Below the pieces are notes generated by a model that did no database searches, was not told the origin of the DNA, and saw nothing but the letters and a program-made list of their open reading frames with translations. Positions 1 to 6,898 of a DNA stretch of 15,568 nucleotides are shown piece by piece; position 1 is the first letter of the stretch; each line of letters opens with the position of its first letter. Location of the stretch: positions 1 through 15,568 of the forward strand of contig JBIIEQ010000074.1 of NCBI GenBank assembly GCA_044237765.1. Direction: 5' to 3'. A program made the position numbers and the translations under genes. This DNA is from UBA6136 sp044237765. GTDB taxonomy: Bacteria; Pseudomonadota; Gammaproteobacteria; Methylococcales; Methylococcaceae.

Positions 1-2
1 TT

Positions 3-2711
3 CATCTCGATGCGGGCAAAAATGTCAATTTAGGGGCCAACAGCCTGATTCGCACCGGGACCGGCAATATTGATATCACCGCGGGTGAAGATCTTGTCCT
101 GACTAATGCAAGCTCCGCGATCTATACCGCGGGTCGTGCGGATGCCAATCGTTATGGCAGCTTCAATAACGGTTTCGTCGCCAATAACTTCTTCGGTGAA
201 TACCCCGTCGATGGCGGCGACATCAACGTCTCGGCAGGCCGGGATGTGATTGGGGCACGGACGGGTCAATTGTTTGATGGCTGGATGTCGCGAACAGGTA
301 ACTGGACACAAAACGCCGATCACACCGGTGAGACACCCACTGCCTGGGCTATAACAATTGGTGGCCTTGAAGGGTCGACCCGGCCGTTTGGAAGTTTCAA
401 CCAGAATATCGGCGCACTGGGTGGTGGAAATATAGTAGTCAATGCCGGCCGTGATGTGACCGATTTGTCGGCCATTATCGCAACGACAGGTAAGCAGGTG
501 GGTGAGTTGAAGAGCCCCAGCGACCGCACAAACAACAACTTCAATACCAACGTGGTGCAGGTTCTCGGCGGTGGTGATTTGCAGGTCAATGCCGGCGGCG
601 ATGTGCTCGGCGGCACGTTCTACACTGGCCGCGGCACTGCCAATATTCATGCTGCCGGATCCATCAAGGCTTCCGAGACCGGTGACAATCTCGGTCCTGT
701 GTTGGCGTTGGGTGACTCACAATTCAACCTGCGCGCGGGTGATGACATTGAGTTGGCGGCAGCCATCAACCCAACGGTGATCAACGATGCGCGTAGCCGA
801 AACTACTTCTTCACTTATACGGGTGATAGTCGCGTTTCCTTACAGGCATTGGCCGGCAATGTGACCTTGGCCAACCAGACGGTGGAGTTGATTGATTCTC
901 TTAACTCCATGAGACCATTTAATAACCAATTACGCTTCCCCGGCGTTTCACAGGAAGCCTTGTCGGTTTATCCCGCAGGCTTCCAAGCCGTGGCTCTGCA
1001 GGGCGATGTGATTTTTGGCAATTCCTTCGTCACGTATCCTGGCGCCAGAAGTGAATTCACAGTACTGGCGGGTGGAAACATCACAACTCGACAGACCGGG
1101 AACAATGTCAACGTCACCCTTTCGGATGCAGACGCTAGCTTACTACCAGGCATTTCAAACCCGGCAAGCAGCTGGGAAGATGCAAATCAGCGCCTGCAAC
1201 CCTTCGGCAATTCAAACCTGATTCATGCCAAAACGCCGGTTCATAAAGGTGATCCCGAACCGGCGCTGATTTATGCCCAAGGAGATATTCGCTCGAACGA
1301 TGCCTTGCTGTTCTCACTGTCCAAGGCCGCCAATGTGGAGGCGGGCCGGGACATAAGGGACGTCAGCTTCCAGTTGCAGCATACGGATTACGCTCTGACC
1401 AGCATCACGGCGGGTCGCGATATCCAGTTCACCACACCTCGCAATCAGCAAGGAAATCTGGTGAATCTCACGCGTGAAATTCGCGTGGCAGGCCCCGGGG
1501 AAGTTTGGCTGACCGCAGGACGGACTATAGACCTTGGGGCATCCGCAGGGGCCTATACGATTGGCAATACCAACAATAGCGCGCTCGCGGAACGCGGTGC
1601 CTCGATATCGGTGCAGGCCGGTGTCGCCAACGGTGCTGACTGGGCGGGATTTGCCCAGAAATATAAGCCGACGTCTGGCCCTTATGCTGATCTCTTGAGG
1701 GTTTACATGAATGAACGGACGGGCAAAAACCTGTCCGCGGCGGCCGCGGCCTCTGCCTATAACGAACTCCCGGAGGAGCAGCGAAATGAATTTCTGCTTA
1801 AGGTGCTTTTCCAGGAAATCCAGATTGCCGCCACGCTTGCAGCCAAAAGCGGCAATACCTCGGATTACAGCCGGGGTTATGCCGCTATAGAAGCGCTCTA
1901 TCCCGGGGCCGGCAAAAGTAACGCCTACAAAGGTGACCTCAAGCTATTCTTCAGCCGGATACATACCGTGGATGGAGGTGACATCAATATGATGGTGCCA
2001 GGCGGATTGGTTAATGCGGGTTTGGCGGTTGCTTTTGCGGGCGCAAAACCGGCCAGCGAGCTGGGTATCGTCACCCAACGTGAAGGCAGCATAAATGGCC
2101 TTGTCGATGGTAACTTCCTGGTTAACCAGTCGCGCGTATTCGCCCTGGATGGCGGCAACATCACGCTCTGGTCGTCCAATGGCAATATCGATGCCGGCCG
2201 CGGCTCGAAATCGGCCATCGCGGTCCCGCCACCCATCATCAGTTTTGATGAACAGGGGAATCTGAAAGTTGAAGTACCCCCGGCGGTATCAGGCAGTGGT
2301 ATTCGTACGGCAGCCAGTACCGTTGTCCGACCGGGCGATGTTACGTTGGCCGCACCACGAGGCGTCGTGGATGCGGGTGAAGCCGGTATTGGTGGCTCCA
2401 ACATTACCATCGCGGCCACCGCTGTTCTGGGGGCCAGCAATATTGATGTAGGTGGCAGTTCTACGGGTGTACCCAGTACCAGTGTCTCGGTTCCGGTGGC
2501 TTCTCCAGGCGCCGCATCCGCGGCTGCCTCGGCTTCCAATCAAGCTACCCAGACGGCCGAGTCAGCTGTCAACAATGACACCAATCAGGCCATGGAAAAG
2601 AACGCGCTGGCGGAGAACGCATCCAGCTTTACCCCATTGCAAGTGGATATCCTTGGTTTTGGTGAGTGTGCTGCCGTGGATATCAAAGAAGGCAAGCCGG
2701 GCTGCGTATGA
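3..2711 (+). CDS. Filamentous haemagglutinin family exoprotein, C-terminal part (5' end outside window)
   Basis: The reading frame is open from the window edge (first full codon at base 3) to TGA at 2709-2711, about 902 residues, so the GTG at 246 is not the true start. Repeated beta-helix signatures of the type GGDINVSAGRDV, GGNIVVNAGRDV, GGDLQVNAGGDV and AGRDIRDVS recur through the first two thirds, as in secreted filamentous haemagglutinins exported by two-partner secretion. Bases about 1640-2030 encode a helical, non-repeat block (FAQKYKP, YMNERTGKNLS, LPEEQRNEFLLKVLFQEI, then FFSRIHTVDGGDINMMVPGG) that I recognise as the DUF3739-like segment of this family. A Ser/Ala/Thr-rich stretch (about 2455-2600) precedes the C-terminal VDILGFGE motif and a Cys-X11-Cys pair at the end. 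No TpsB transporter lies downstream, so it must be upstream or elsewhere. Family assignment is strong; the ligand or adhesive role is unknown. Confidence 0.88.
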   Translation, partial: HLDAGKNVNLGANSLIRTGTGNIDITAGEDLVLTNASSAIYTAGRADANRYGSFNNGFVANNFFGEYPVDGGDINVSAGRDVIGARTGQLFDGWMSRTGNWTQNADHTGETPTAWAITIGGLEGSTRPFGSFNQNIGALGGGNIVVNAGRDVTDLSAIIATTGKQVGELKSPSDRTNNNFNTNVVQVLGGGDLQVNAGGDVLGGTFYTGRGTANIHAAGSIKASETGDNLGPVLALGDSQFNLRAGDDIELAAAINPTVINDARSRNYFFTYTGDSRVSLQALAGNVTLANQTVELIDSLNSMRPFNNQLRFPGVSQEALSVYPAGFQAVALQGDVIFGNSFVTYPGARSEFTVLAGGNITTRQTGNNVNVTLSDADASLLPGISNPASSWEDANQRLQPFGNSNLIHAKTPVHKGDPEPALIYAQGDIRSNDALLFSLSKAANVEAGRDIRDVSFQLQHTDYALTSITAGRDIQFTTPRNQQGNLVNLTREIRVAGPGEVWLTAGRTIDLGASAGAYTIGNTNNSALAERGASISVQAGVANGADWAGFAQKYKPTSGPYADLLRVYMNERTGKNLSAAAAASAYNELPEEQRNEFLLKVLFQEIQIAATLAAKSGNTSDYSRGYAAIEALYPGAGKSNAYKGDLKLFFSRIHTVDGGDINMMVPGGLVNAGLAVAFAGAKPASELGIVTQREGSINGLVDGNFLVNQSRVFALDGGNITLWSSNGNIDAGRGSKSAIAVPPPIISFDEQGNLKVEVPPAVSGSGIRTAASTVVRPGDVTLAAPRGVVDAGEAGIGGSNITIAATAVLGASNIDVGGSSTGVPSTSVSVPVASPGAASAAASASNQATQTAESAVNNDTNQAMEKNALAENASSFTPLQVDILGFGECAAVDIKEGKPGCV

Positions 2712-2846
2712 GGATGAAGGTGGGTTAGCATCCCTTTCAGCAGGGACGCATCCGGTTGACTGCATGAGGCTTATCACCGATTTGCACGGCTTGATATGGG
2801 TGATACATCTTTTGCTGGCCTTTGGGGGCATGCCCGCATCAGTCTC

Positions 2847-2877
2847 GAACCGGTGGCGAGCTGGGGCCACCCGGTTC
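2847..2877. terminator. Bulged 11-bp hairpin downstream of the haemagglutinin gene
   Basis: GAACCGG (2847-2853) pairs with CCGGTTC (2871-2877) and TGGC (2854-2857) with GCCA (2866-2869), with one bulged C at 2870 and an eight-base loop. It lies about 135 bp after the haemagglutinin stop. There is no following T-run, so it is a candidate transcript-end or stability hairpin rather than a classical intrinsic terminator. Confidence 0.35.
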
Positions 2878-3068
2878 ATAAGCCTTGGATTGAGCCCCGG
2901 GAGACCAAACCGTGGTGGGTTTGCTGGCAAGAGGGAGAGGGCTTGTCATCGAACTGGGAACGCCTGGCTCGAATAGTTTCGAGCTGGACGTGGCGGCGCT
3001 TGCTGCGAAATCCCGATTCAATCACCGGCCCGAATGCAGCACCTCAGGTAAGCCATTAGAACAGGCAA

Positions 3069-3114
3069 TCGGCCTTCAGCCGAGGCTAACGCGAAAAAGT
3101 CGGCTTTGATTTTT
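3069..3114 (+). terminator. Possible terminator with alternative stem
   Basis: GCCGA (3079-3083) can pair with TCGGC (3100-3104), which is followed by TTTGATTTTT. The same GCCGA can instead pair with the upstream TCGGC (3069-3073) around a five-base loop. The stem is only five base pairs, so this is a weak terminator or attenuator candidate on the + strand. Confidence 0.25.
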
Positions 3115-3247
3115 GACGACGCGGAACTACCTAGCCTTATCAGTTGGCTCTGATCTGCGAGGAGAGACGCGATGTTGAGAGTCTTTAGGTAAGCCTGCCA
3201 CCGGCATTACCAGGTGGGCGGTGTGAGAGCGATCAGCGTTTTATTGG

Positions 3248-4054
3248 TCAGGCCGAGTCGTCGGTCGTCATCGGTTCCAATTTGGGAATATCGTCGTCGC
3301 TCAACAGGTCATTGTTCGGTTTGAAAAAACCGGATATCCAAAGACCGGCTTCGAAAAGCAACCACATGGGTATTGAAAGTAAGGTCTGCGAGACGACATC
3401 CGGGGGTGTCAGCAGTGCACCGATGATGAAGGCGCCCACAATTACGTAAGGACGATTAGCTGTTAGTTCTTCACGCGTCACGACGCCACTCCAGACCAGA
3501 AGAATAGTGGCAATCGGCACCTCGAAAACAACCCCAAACGCCAGGAAAATAGTCAGGATAAAATCCAGGTAATGCGAGATATCCGTCATCATCGTGACGC
3601 CGGTAGGGGTCGTTGACGTCAGAAAGCCGAACATCAGGGGAAAAACCACCCAATACGCGAACGCGATGCCGGCATAAAACAATAGCGTGCTTGCAATCAG
3701 TAACGGAAGGACCAGACGCTTTTCTCGCCGATAAAGCCCCGGGGCAACAAACGCCCAAACCTGGAACAAAATCCACGGGACCGCCACTACGATCGCCAAT
3801 ACCAGACTCAGCTTGAATGGAATGAAAAACGGCGACGCCACATCAATTGCAATCATTTGCGTGCCTGCGGGCATATGCCTGAGCAAAGGAGTGGCTACCC
3901 AGCCGTAAATGTCGTTGGCGTAATAGCCCAGTGGCAAAAAGACAATCACTACCCCAAGCAATGACTTGAGAATACGGTTCCGCAGTTCGACCAGATGCGT
4001 GATGAACGGTTGCTCAACTGTCTCATCTTGATTGAAGGGGAGTTCCTCAGACAT
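3248..4054 (-). CDS. tatC: Sec-independent protein translocase TatC
   Basis: TatC is the multi-spanning inner-membrane receptor that reads twin-arginine signal peptides and recruits TatA to move folded proteins to the periplasm. The 268-residue product has the usual family length. It opens with the diagnostic cytoplasmic motif FITHLVELRNRILKSL (about residues 17-32). It keeps the first cytoplasmic-loop signature FVAPGLYRREKR (residues 102-113), whose Glu111 corresponds to the signal-peptide-binding glutamate of E. coli TatC. Six hydrophobic segments follow the TatC spacing, including the late TPPD motif before the last two spans. The C-terminal tail is acidic and short. The gene lies 87 bp downstream of tatA on the same strand, and there is no tatB in between. 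The neighbouring divergent phoX encodes a Tat substrate, which suggests this pair serves it. Start ATG at 4052-4054 fits the conserved N-terminus, although the ribosome-binding site is weak. Confidence 0.96.
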   Translation of the reverse strand: MSEELPFNQDETVEQPFITHLVELRNRILKSLLGVVIVFLPLGYYANDIYGWVATPLLRHMPAGTQMIAIDVASPFFIPFKLSLVLAIVVAVPWILFQVWAFVAPGLYRREKRLVLPLLIASTLLFYAGIAFAYWVVFPLMFGFLTSTTPTGVTMMTDISHYLDFILTIFLAFGVVFEVPIATILLVWSGVVTREELTANRPYVIVGAFIIGALLTPPDVVSQTLLSIPMWLLFEAGLWISGFFKPNNDLLSDDDIPKLEPMTTDDSA

Positions 4055-4103
4055 TTCCGTGCACTCGCGATGATGCGGGCCCCAGGGCCCTGATTTGTTC
4101 AGT

Positions 4104-4128
4104 GGGCGTCGCGCACAAAAGGACGCCC
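4104..4128 (-). repeat. Intercistronic hairpin between tatA and tatC
   Basis: A perfect 7-bp inverted repeat, GGGCGTC (4104-4110) and GACGCCC (4122-4128), with an 11-base loop, fills most of the tatA-tatC spacer. A second small GC stem (GGGCC/GGCCC, 4077-4090) lies closer to tatC. With no T-run, attenuation or mRNA stabilisation favouring TatA over TatC is more likely than full termination. This is inference; TatA excess over TatC is the known stoichiometry of Tat systems. Confidence 0.45.
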
Positions 4129-4141
4129 GCGATCCGTAACT

Positions 4142-4312
4142 TTAATCCTGCTTTTGCTCGCCCTGAGTCTCTTCATCCTTCTCCGTCATCGCCGCTCGAA
4201 AGCCACGGATGGCGCCACCCAGATCTCCGCCCAGATTTTTGAGCCGTTTGGTCCCAAATACCAGCAGCAGAATCGCGAAAATGATGATCAGCTCCCAAAT
4301 ACCAATGCCCAT
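4142..4312 (-). CDS. tatA: Sec-independent protein translocase TatA (small)
   Basis: This 56-residue ORF was read directly from the minus strand, ATG at 4310-4312 and TAA at 4142-4144. The product begins MGIGIWELIIIFAILLLVFG and continues TKRLKNLGGDLGGAIRGFR, which gives the canonical TatA order: short periplasmic N-terminus, one transmembrane helix, the FG hinge, then the amphipathic helix with LGxxLGGAIRGFR. A charged tail rich in Glu, Lys and Gln ends the protein. TatA forms the pore-like or membrane-thinning element recruited by TatC. AGGA eight bases upstream of the ATG supports the start. It is at the short end of the family (E. coli TatA is 89). Residue 7 is Glu, where E. coli TatA carries a Gln and TatB a Glu near the same position; with no tatB beside it, a dual TatA/TatB role is plausible but unproven. 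Second Tat genes elsewhere in the genome cannot be excluded. Confidence 0.93.
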   Translation of the reverse strand: MGIGIWELIIIFAILLLVFGTKRLKNLGGDLGGAIRGFRAAMTEKDEETQGEQKQD

Positions 4313-4503
4313 GATGTCCTCACTGAAAGTTAATTGCCGTTTGCCGGACCCTAAAACCGTGCTTTGATTGAACCATAGACTGGATTGAGTGCCAGTTTAA
4401 GAGCATGAGCAAAGCCATTTTTAGTCGGGTCAGAGTGTAGCTGTTCAGTCCTACCCCTGAAACAGCATAACCCGGAAATATGACAATTGATCGTATGTCG
4501 CTG

Positions 4504-4543
4504 GATTCACACAATCTTCACCCTTTCGTCACGCATCATTCAC
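4504..4543 (+). promoter_or_regulatory. Candidate tandem Pho box (four 11-bp-phased half-sites) upstream of phoX
   Basis: Half-sites GATTCAC (4504-4510), TCTTCAC (4515-4521), TCGTCAC (4526-4532) and CATTCAC (4537-4543) start exactly 11 bp apart, each 7 bp with a 4-bp spacer. That is the known geometry of PhoB binding, where half-sites resemble CTGTCAY. All four share TCAC in register and point toward phoX. They fit the consensus less well than the array upstream of the ExbB operon (only one has GTCA), so the spacing carries most of the weight. The array ends 100 bp before the phoX start codon. Confidence 0.6.
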
Positions 4544-4576
4544 GGTCTGGACATCTCGATTGATTAAGGTGACTGG

Positions 4577-4608
4577 CAAGGCGGTGAAGAAACCTCATGA
4601 CCGCCTTG
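4577..4608 (+). promoter_or_regulatory. Hairpin in the phoX leader
   Basis: CAAGGCGGT (4577-4585) is a perfect 9-bp inverted repeat of ACCGCCTTG (4600-4608) with a 14-base loop. It ends 35 bp before the phoX ATG, between the Pho-box-like array and the ribosome-binding site, so it would be in the 5' leader if transcription starts near 4565-4575. It could stabilise the mRNA, attenuate, or be an operator for another regulator. No T-run follows. Confidence 0.45.
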
Positions 4609-4643
4609 ATTCCATGTCTTGATAACTACCACGGAGATGAATC

Positions 4644-6653
4644 ATGGCTGATCATGATATCGATAGCGTATGCAACCCGTCTGGCAACGAGCATTTTGCC
4701 GATGTGGTTGAAGTCAACGAACAACGCCGCAACGTATTGAAGGGATGCTCAGCATTGGCTGTGGCCTCTTTCCTGGGTATGCCAGCATTAAGCTGGACCT
4801 CCAGATCCGAGGCTTCCAGCTTGCCCACTATAGGATTTGGAGGAATACCTACTTCCCTAGCTGATGTGGTTAAAGTCCCAGCGAACTATGTCGTACAAGT
4901 CTTGTATGCTTGGGGTGACCCTGTGTCCAACGGACCAGCCTTCAGGCCGGACGCCAGCAATAGTGCGGCAGATCAGGAGCTGCAGGCCGGCATGCATCAC
5001 GACGGCATGCACTTCTTTCCACTCCCTTTTCCGATGCCTTTTCGGGGAGCAAATTCGAACCGCGGCATCCTGGTGATGAACCACGAATACACGGATGATG
5101 GCCTGCTGCATGTCGGCGGGATGGAACCGTGGACCGCCGAGAAAGTTCGCAAAAGCCAGGCGGCACATGGCGTCTCCATGGTAGAAGTCAAGCTCAATGG
5201 TTCCACCTGGGACGTAGTGCGGCCCTCCCGCTTCGCGCGGCGCCTCACCGCTTATACACCTACTCGGGTCAGTGGCCCGGCCGCCCGTCATCCGCTCATG
5301 CAGACTGCAGCCGACACCAGCGGCCGAACCGTGCTGGGCACTTTGAACAACTGTGCTCATGGTTATACACCGTGGGGTACTTATCTGACCTGCGAGGAGA
5401 ACTTTAATGGTTACTTCTCCCTGGAGAACGGTACGCCGACCAGTCATCAGAATCGCTATGGCATCAACAAGGGTGGCTTTGGCTATCGCTGGCATGAACA
5501 TGACGAACGTTTCCGTGCCGATTTGCACCCGAATGAGCCTAACCGCTTTGGTTGGGTGGTGGAAGTCGATCCCTACGATAACCGCAGTGTGCCAAAGAAG
5601 CGGACCGCCTTGGGCCGATTCAAACATGAGGGCGCTACAGCAACCTTGGCCAAGAACAATCGCGTTGTGGTCTACATGGGCGATGACGAGCGCAATGAAT
5701 ACATTTACAAGTTTGTATCTGACGGGAAGTTCAATCAATCAAATCGCAGGGTTAATGCTGATCTCTTGGATAGAGGGACGCTTTATGTCGCAAGATTTAA
5801 CCCAGGCAATACGGCCGGTGACATGGCCGGTGTTGGTGAATGGATTCCCCTGAAACATGGCTTTAACGGGTTGACCCCGGAAAACGGTTTCGCAGACCAA
5901 GCTGAGGTATTGATCAAGACCCGTCAGGCCGCAGACCGTGTAGGCGCCACCATGATGGATCGGCCTGAATGGATCGCCGTGGATGAAAAGACAAAGGATG
6001 TATTTGTCACCTGCACTAACAACAATCGCCGGGGCTCAACGCCGGAGTCCAGCAACAAGCTCGATGGCACCACCACCGCTGGTTCGGCACGACCCCCAGT
6101 AGATGAGTCAAACCCTCGGAAAGACAACCGGTTTGGTCATATCATTCGCTGGCGCGAAAGTAACAGTGACCCGGCATCACGCACCTTTACCTGGGATGTC
6201 TTCGTCCTTTGTGGCGATCCCACCCAGACCAAACCCGAATATAAAGGCAACATCAAAGGCGATGCGTTTGGGAGCCCCGACGGGCTCTGGATCGATCCTC
6301 AACGTCGCATGTGGATTCAGACCGATATCTCTACCAGCGTCTTGGGAACGAACGAGTATGCCAACATCGGCAACAATCAGATGCTATGCGCCGACCTTGA
6401 GACTCGCGAGATTCGCCGTTTCCTGACGGGTGTAGCGGGTTGTGAGGTGACCGGCGTCATCACTACGCCGGATGGTGCATCGATGTTCGTCAACCTCCAG
6501 CATCCGGGCGAACCGGCCAGCGAGAAGAACGATCCGGCTAATCCCGAGAAGATCAGTTCCTGGCCCTTCTCCCAGGGCTACGGTCCCAAAGGCCGTCCCC
6601 GATCAGCAACTATCGTCATCCGCAAGAAAGACGGTGGCGTGGTAGGCACCTGA
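4644..6653 (+). CDS. phoX: PhoX-family alkaline phosphatase, Tat-exported
   Basis: PhoX (DUF839) enzymes are periplasmic or extracellular phosphomonoesterases with an iron-calcium cofactor that release phosphate from organic esters during phosphate starvation. The 669-residue length is typical. Residues 27-45 form a twin-arginine signal, QRRNVLKG followed by the hydrophobic ALAVASFLG. The core signature LNNCAHGYTPWGTYLTCEEN spans residues 234-253: Cys237 corresponds to the iron-ligand cysteine, and Glu251-Glu252 to the conserved acidic pair. Further conserved blocks are VVYMGDDERNEYIYKFV, SPDGLWID and GCEVTGVITTPDGASMFVN near the C-terminus (from about residue 599). ATG at 4644 is preceded by GGAG seven bases upstream. 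The gene stands between a divergent tatA-tatC pair and a Pho-box-controlled TonB operon, which fits Tat export and starvation control. A strong UUCG-loop hairpin follows the stop codon, so it is probably its own transcription unit. Confidence 0.95.
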   Translation: MADHDIDSVCNPSGNEHFADVVEVNEQRRNVLKGCSALAVASFLGMPALSWTSRSEASSLPTIGFGGIPTSLADVVKVPANYVVQVLYAWGDPVSNGPAFRPDASNSAADQELQAGMHHDGMHFFPLPFPMPFRGANSNRGILVMNHEYTDDGLLHVGGMEPWTAEKVRKSQAAHGVSMVEVKLNGSTWDVVRPSRFARRLTAYTPTRVSGPAARHPLMQTAADTSGRTVLGTLNNCAHGYTPWGTYLTCEENFNGYFSLENGTPTSHQNRYGINKGGFGYRWHEHDERFRADLHPNEPNRFGWVVEVDPYDNRSVPKKRTALGRFKHEGATATLAKNNRVVVYMGDDERNEYIYKFVSDGKFNQSNRRVNADLLDRGTLYVARFNPGNTAGDMAGVGEWIPLKHGFNGLTPENGFADQAEVLIKTRQAADRVGATMMDRPEWIAVDEKTKDVFVTCTNNNRRGSTPESSNKLDGTTTAGSARPPVDESNPRKDNRFGHIIRWRESNSDPASRTFTWDVFVLCGDPTQTKPEYKGNIKGDAFGSPDGLWIDPQRRMWIQTDISTSVLGTNEYANIGNNQMLCADLETREIRRFLTGVAGCEVTGVITTPDGASMFVNLQHPGEPASEKNDPANPEKISSWPFSQGYGPKGRPRSATIVIRKKDGGVVGT

Positions 6654-6684
6654 TTCAAAACTGTAAGTACTCTCTACATTGGCG

Positions 6685-6704
6685 CGCGGGGCTTCGGCCC
6701 CGCG
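6685..6704 (+). terminator. UUCG-loop hairpin after phoX
   Basis: CGCGGGGC (6685-6692) and GCCCCGCG (6697-6704) form a perfect 8-bp GC-rich stem closed by a TTCG tetraloop, 31 bases after the phoX stop. The following bases (ATGCTCTGCC) contain no T-run, so termination efficiency is uncertain, but a stable end to the phoX transcript is likely. Confidence 0.6.
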
Positions 6705-6799
6705 ATGCTCTGCCTGACAGTAATCAATCAACCTGATTTCCCTTCATCTCTGGGTGCAGGTTAATTGGCACACCTGTCGCCAAACCCAAGGGCAGCCCA

Positions 6800-6839
6800 C
6801 TGTCATGGAATTGTCTCTTAATTGTCATCTTTGAGTCAT
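6800..6839 (+). promoter_or_regulatory. Pho box: four PhoB half-sites upstream of the ExbB-TonB operon
   Basis: CTGTCAT (6800-6806), TTGTCTC (6811-6817), TTGTCAT (6822-6828) and GAGTCAT (6833-6839) are direct repeats starting exactly 11 bp apart. The first is identical to the canonical PhoB half-site CTGTCAT and the third differs at one base. Two adjacent Pho boxes of this kind are the standard operator of strongly PhoB-activated promoters. The array points toward the gene starting at 6899 and ends 59 bp before its ATG. Confidence 0.85.
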
Positions 6840-6860
6840 TAAGCAGTAACAAGCCCAAAT

Positions 6861-6866
6861 CATAAT
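6861..6866 (+). promoter_or_regulatory. Candidate -10 element
   Basis: CATAAT matches the TATAAT consensus at five of six bases. It sits 21 bases after the last Pho half-site, about one helical turn further than the usual ~10-11 bases of E. coli Pho promoters. The hexamer 17 bp upstream (ATTAAG, 6838-6843) is a poor -35 and overlaps the last half-site, as expected for an activator-dependent promoter. Confidence 0.45.
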
Positions 6867-6898
6867 TCGCGCAGTTTTCACGCAACCGCCTTGGGATT

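Larger units (their letters stand above)
2712..3247. other. Gene-poor spacer between convergent genes, rich in inverted repeats
   Basis: This 536-bp stretch separates the end of the haemagglutinin gene from the end of tatC. Short open frames cross it on both strands, but none has a convincing ribosome-binding site, recognisable protein motif or family resemblance. What it does hold is secondary structure: TCCCT/AGGGA near 2733-2748, the palindrome GGGCATGCCC at 2826-2835, an 11-bp bulged stem at 2847-2877, a 7-bp perfect stem at 2967-2984, and alternative TCGGC/GCCGA/TCGGC pairings at 3069-3104 followed by a T-rich run. I do not recognise a riboswitch, tRNA or known small RNA in it. Confidence 0.5.
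4313..4643. promoter_or_regulatory. Divergent tatA / phoX promoter region
   Basis: The 331 bp between tatA and phoX contain no convincing gene. A 64-codon open frame on the minus strand ending 8 bp before tatA lacks any recognisable motif. On the phoX side the region holds four TCAC motifs spaced exactly 11 bp apart (4504-4543), then a 9-bp hairpin in the presumed leader, then GGAG seven bases before the phoX ATG. A single isolated TTGTCAT-like half-site on the minus strand (around 4480) has no phased partner. I could not place a confident -10 for either gene. Confidence 0.55.

Noticed and set aside
30..650. 206-codon open frame on the minus strand inside the haemagglutinin gene
   Set aside because: It is antisense to a strongly supported repeat protein, has no recognisable motif, and its frame is explained by the Gly/Asp/Ala-rich codons of the sense strand.
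2847..2930. Possible cobalamin-type riboswitch (GGGAGACC-like piece near 2900)
   Set aside because: Only a short B12-box-like piece is present; the conserved core elements are absent, and the position downstream of one gene and convergent to the next does not suit a riboswitch.
2452..2976. 174-codon plus-strand frame running out of the haemagglutinin end into the spacer
   Set aside because: Its first half is a frame shadow of the Ser/Ala-rich tail, and the part in the spacer has no family resemblance or ribosome site.
4055..4141. A possible tatB between tatA and tatC
   Set aside because: The 87-bp spacer is too short for TatB and encodes no transmembrane segment; it contains hairpins instead.
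4320..4514. 64-codon minus-strand ORF ending 8 bp before tatA
   Set aside because: It has no recognisable motif and no clear ribosome site, and its start falls inside the phased phoX operator array; it is more likely tatA leader than a gene.
4857..5738. 293-codon minus-strand frame inside phoX
   Set aside because: It is antisense to conserved phoX signatures, with no domain or transport motif of its own.
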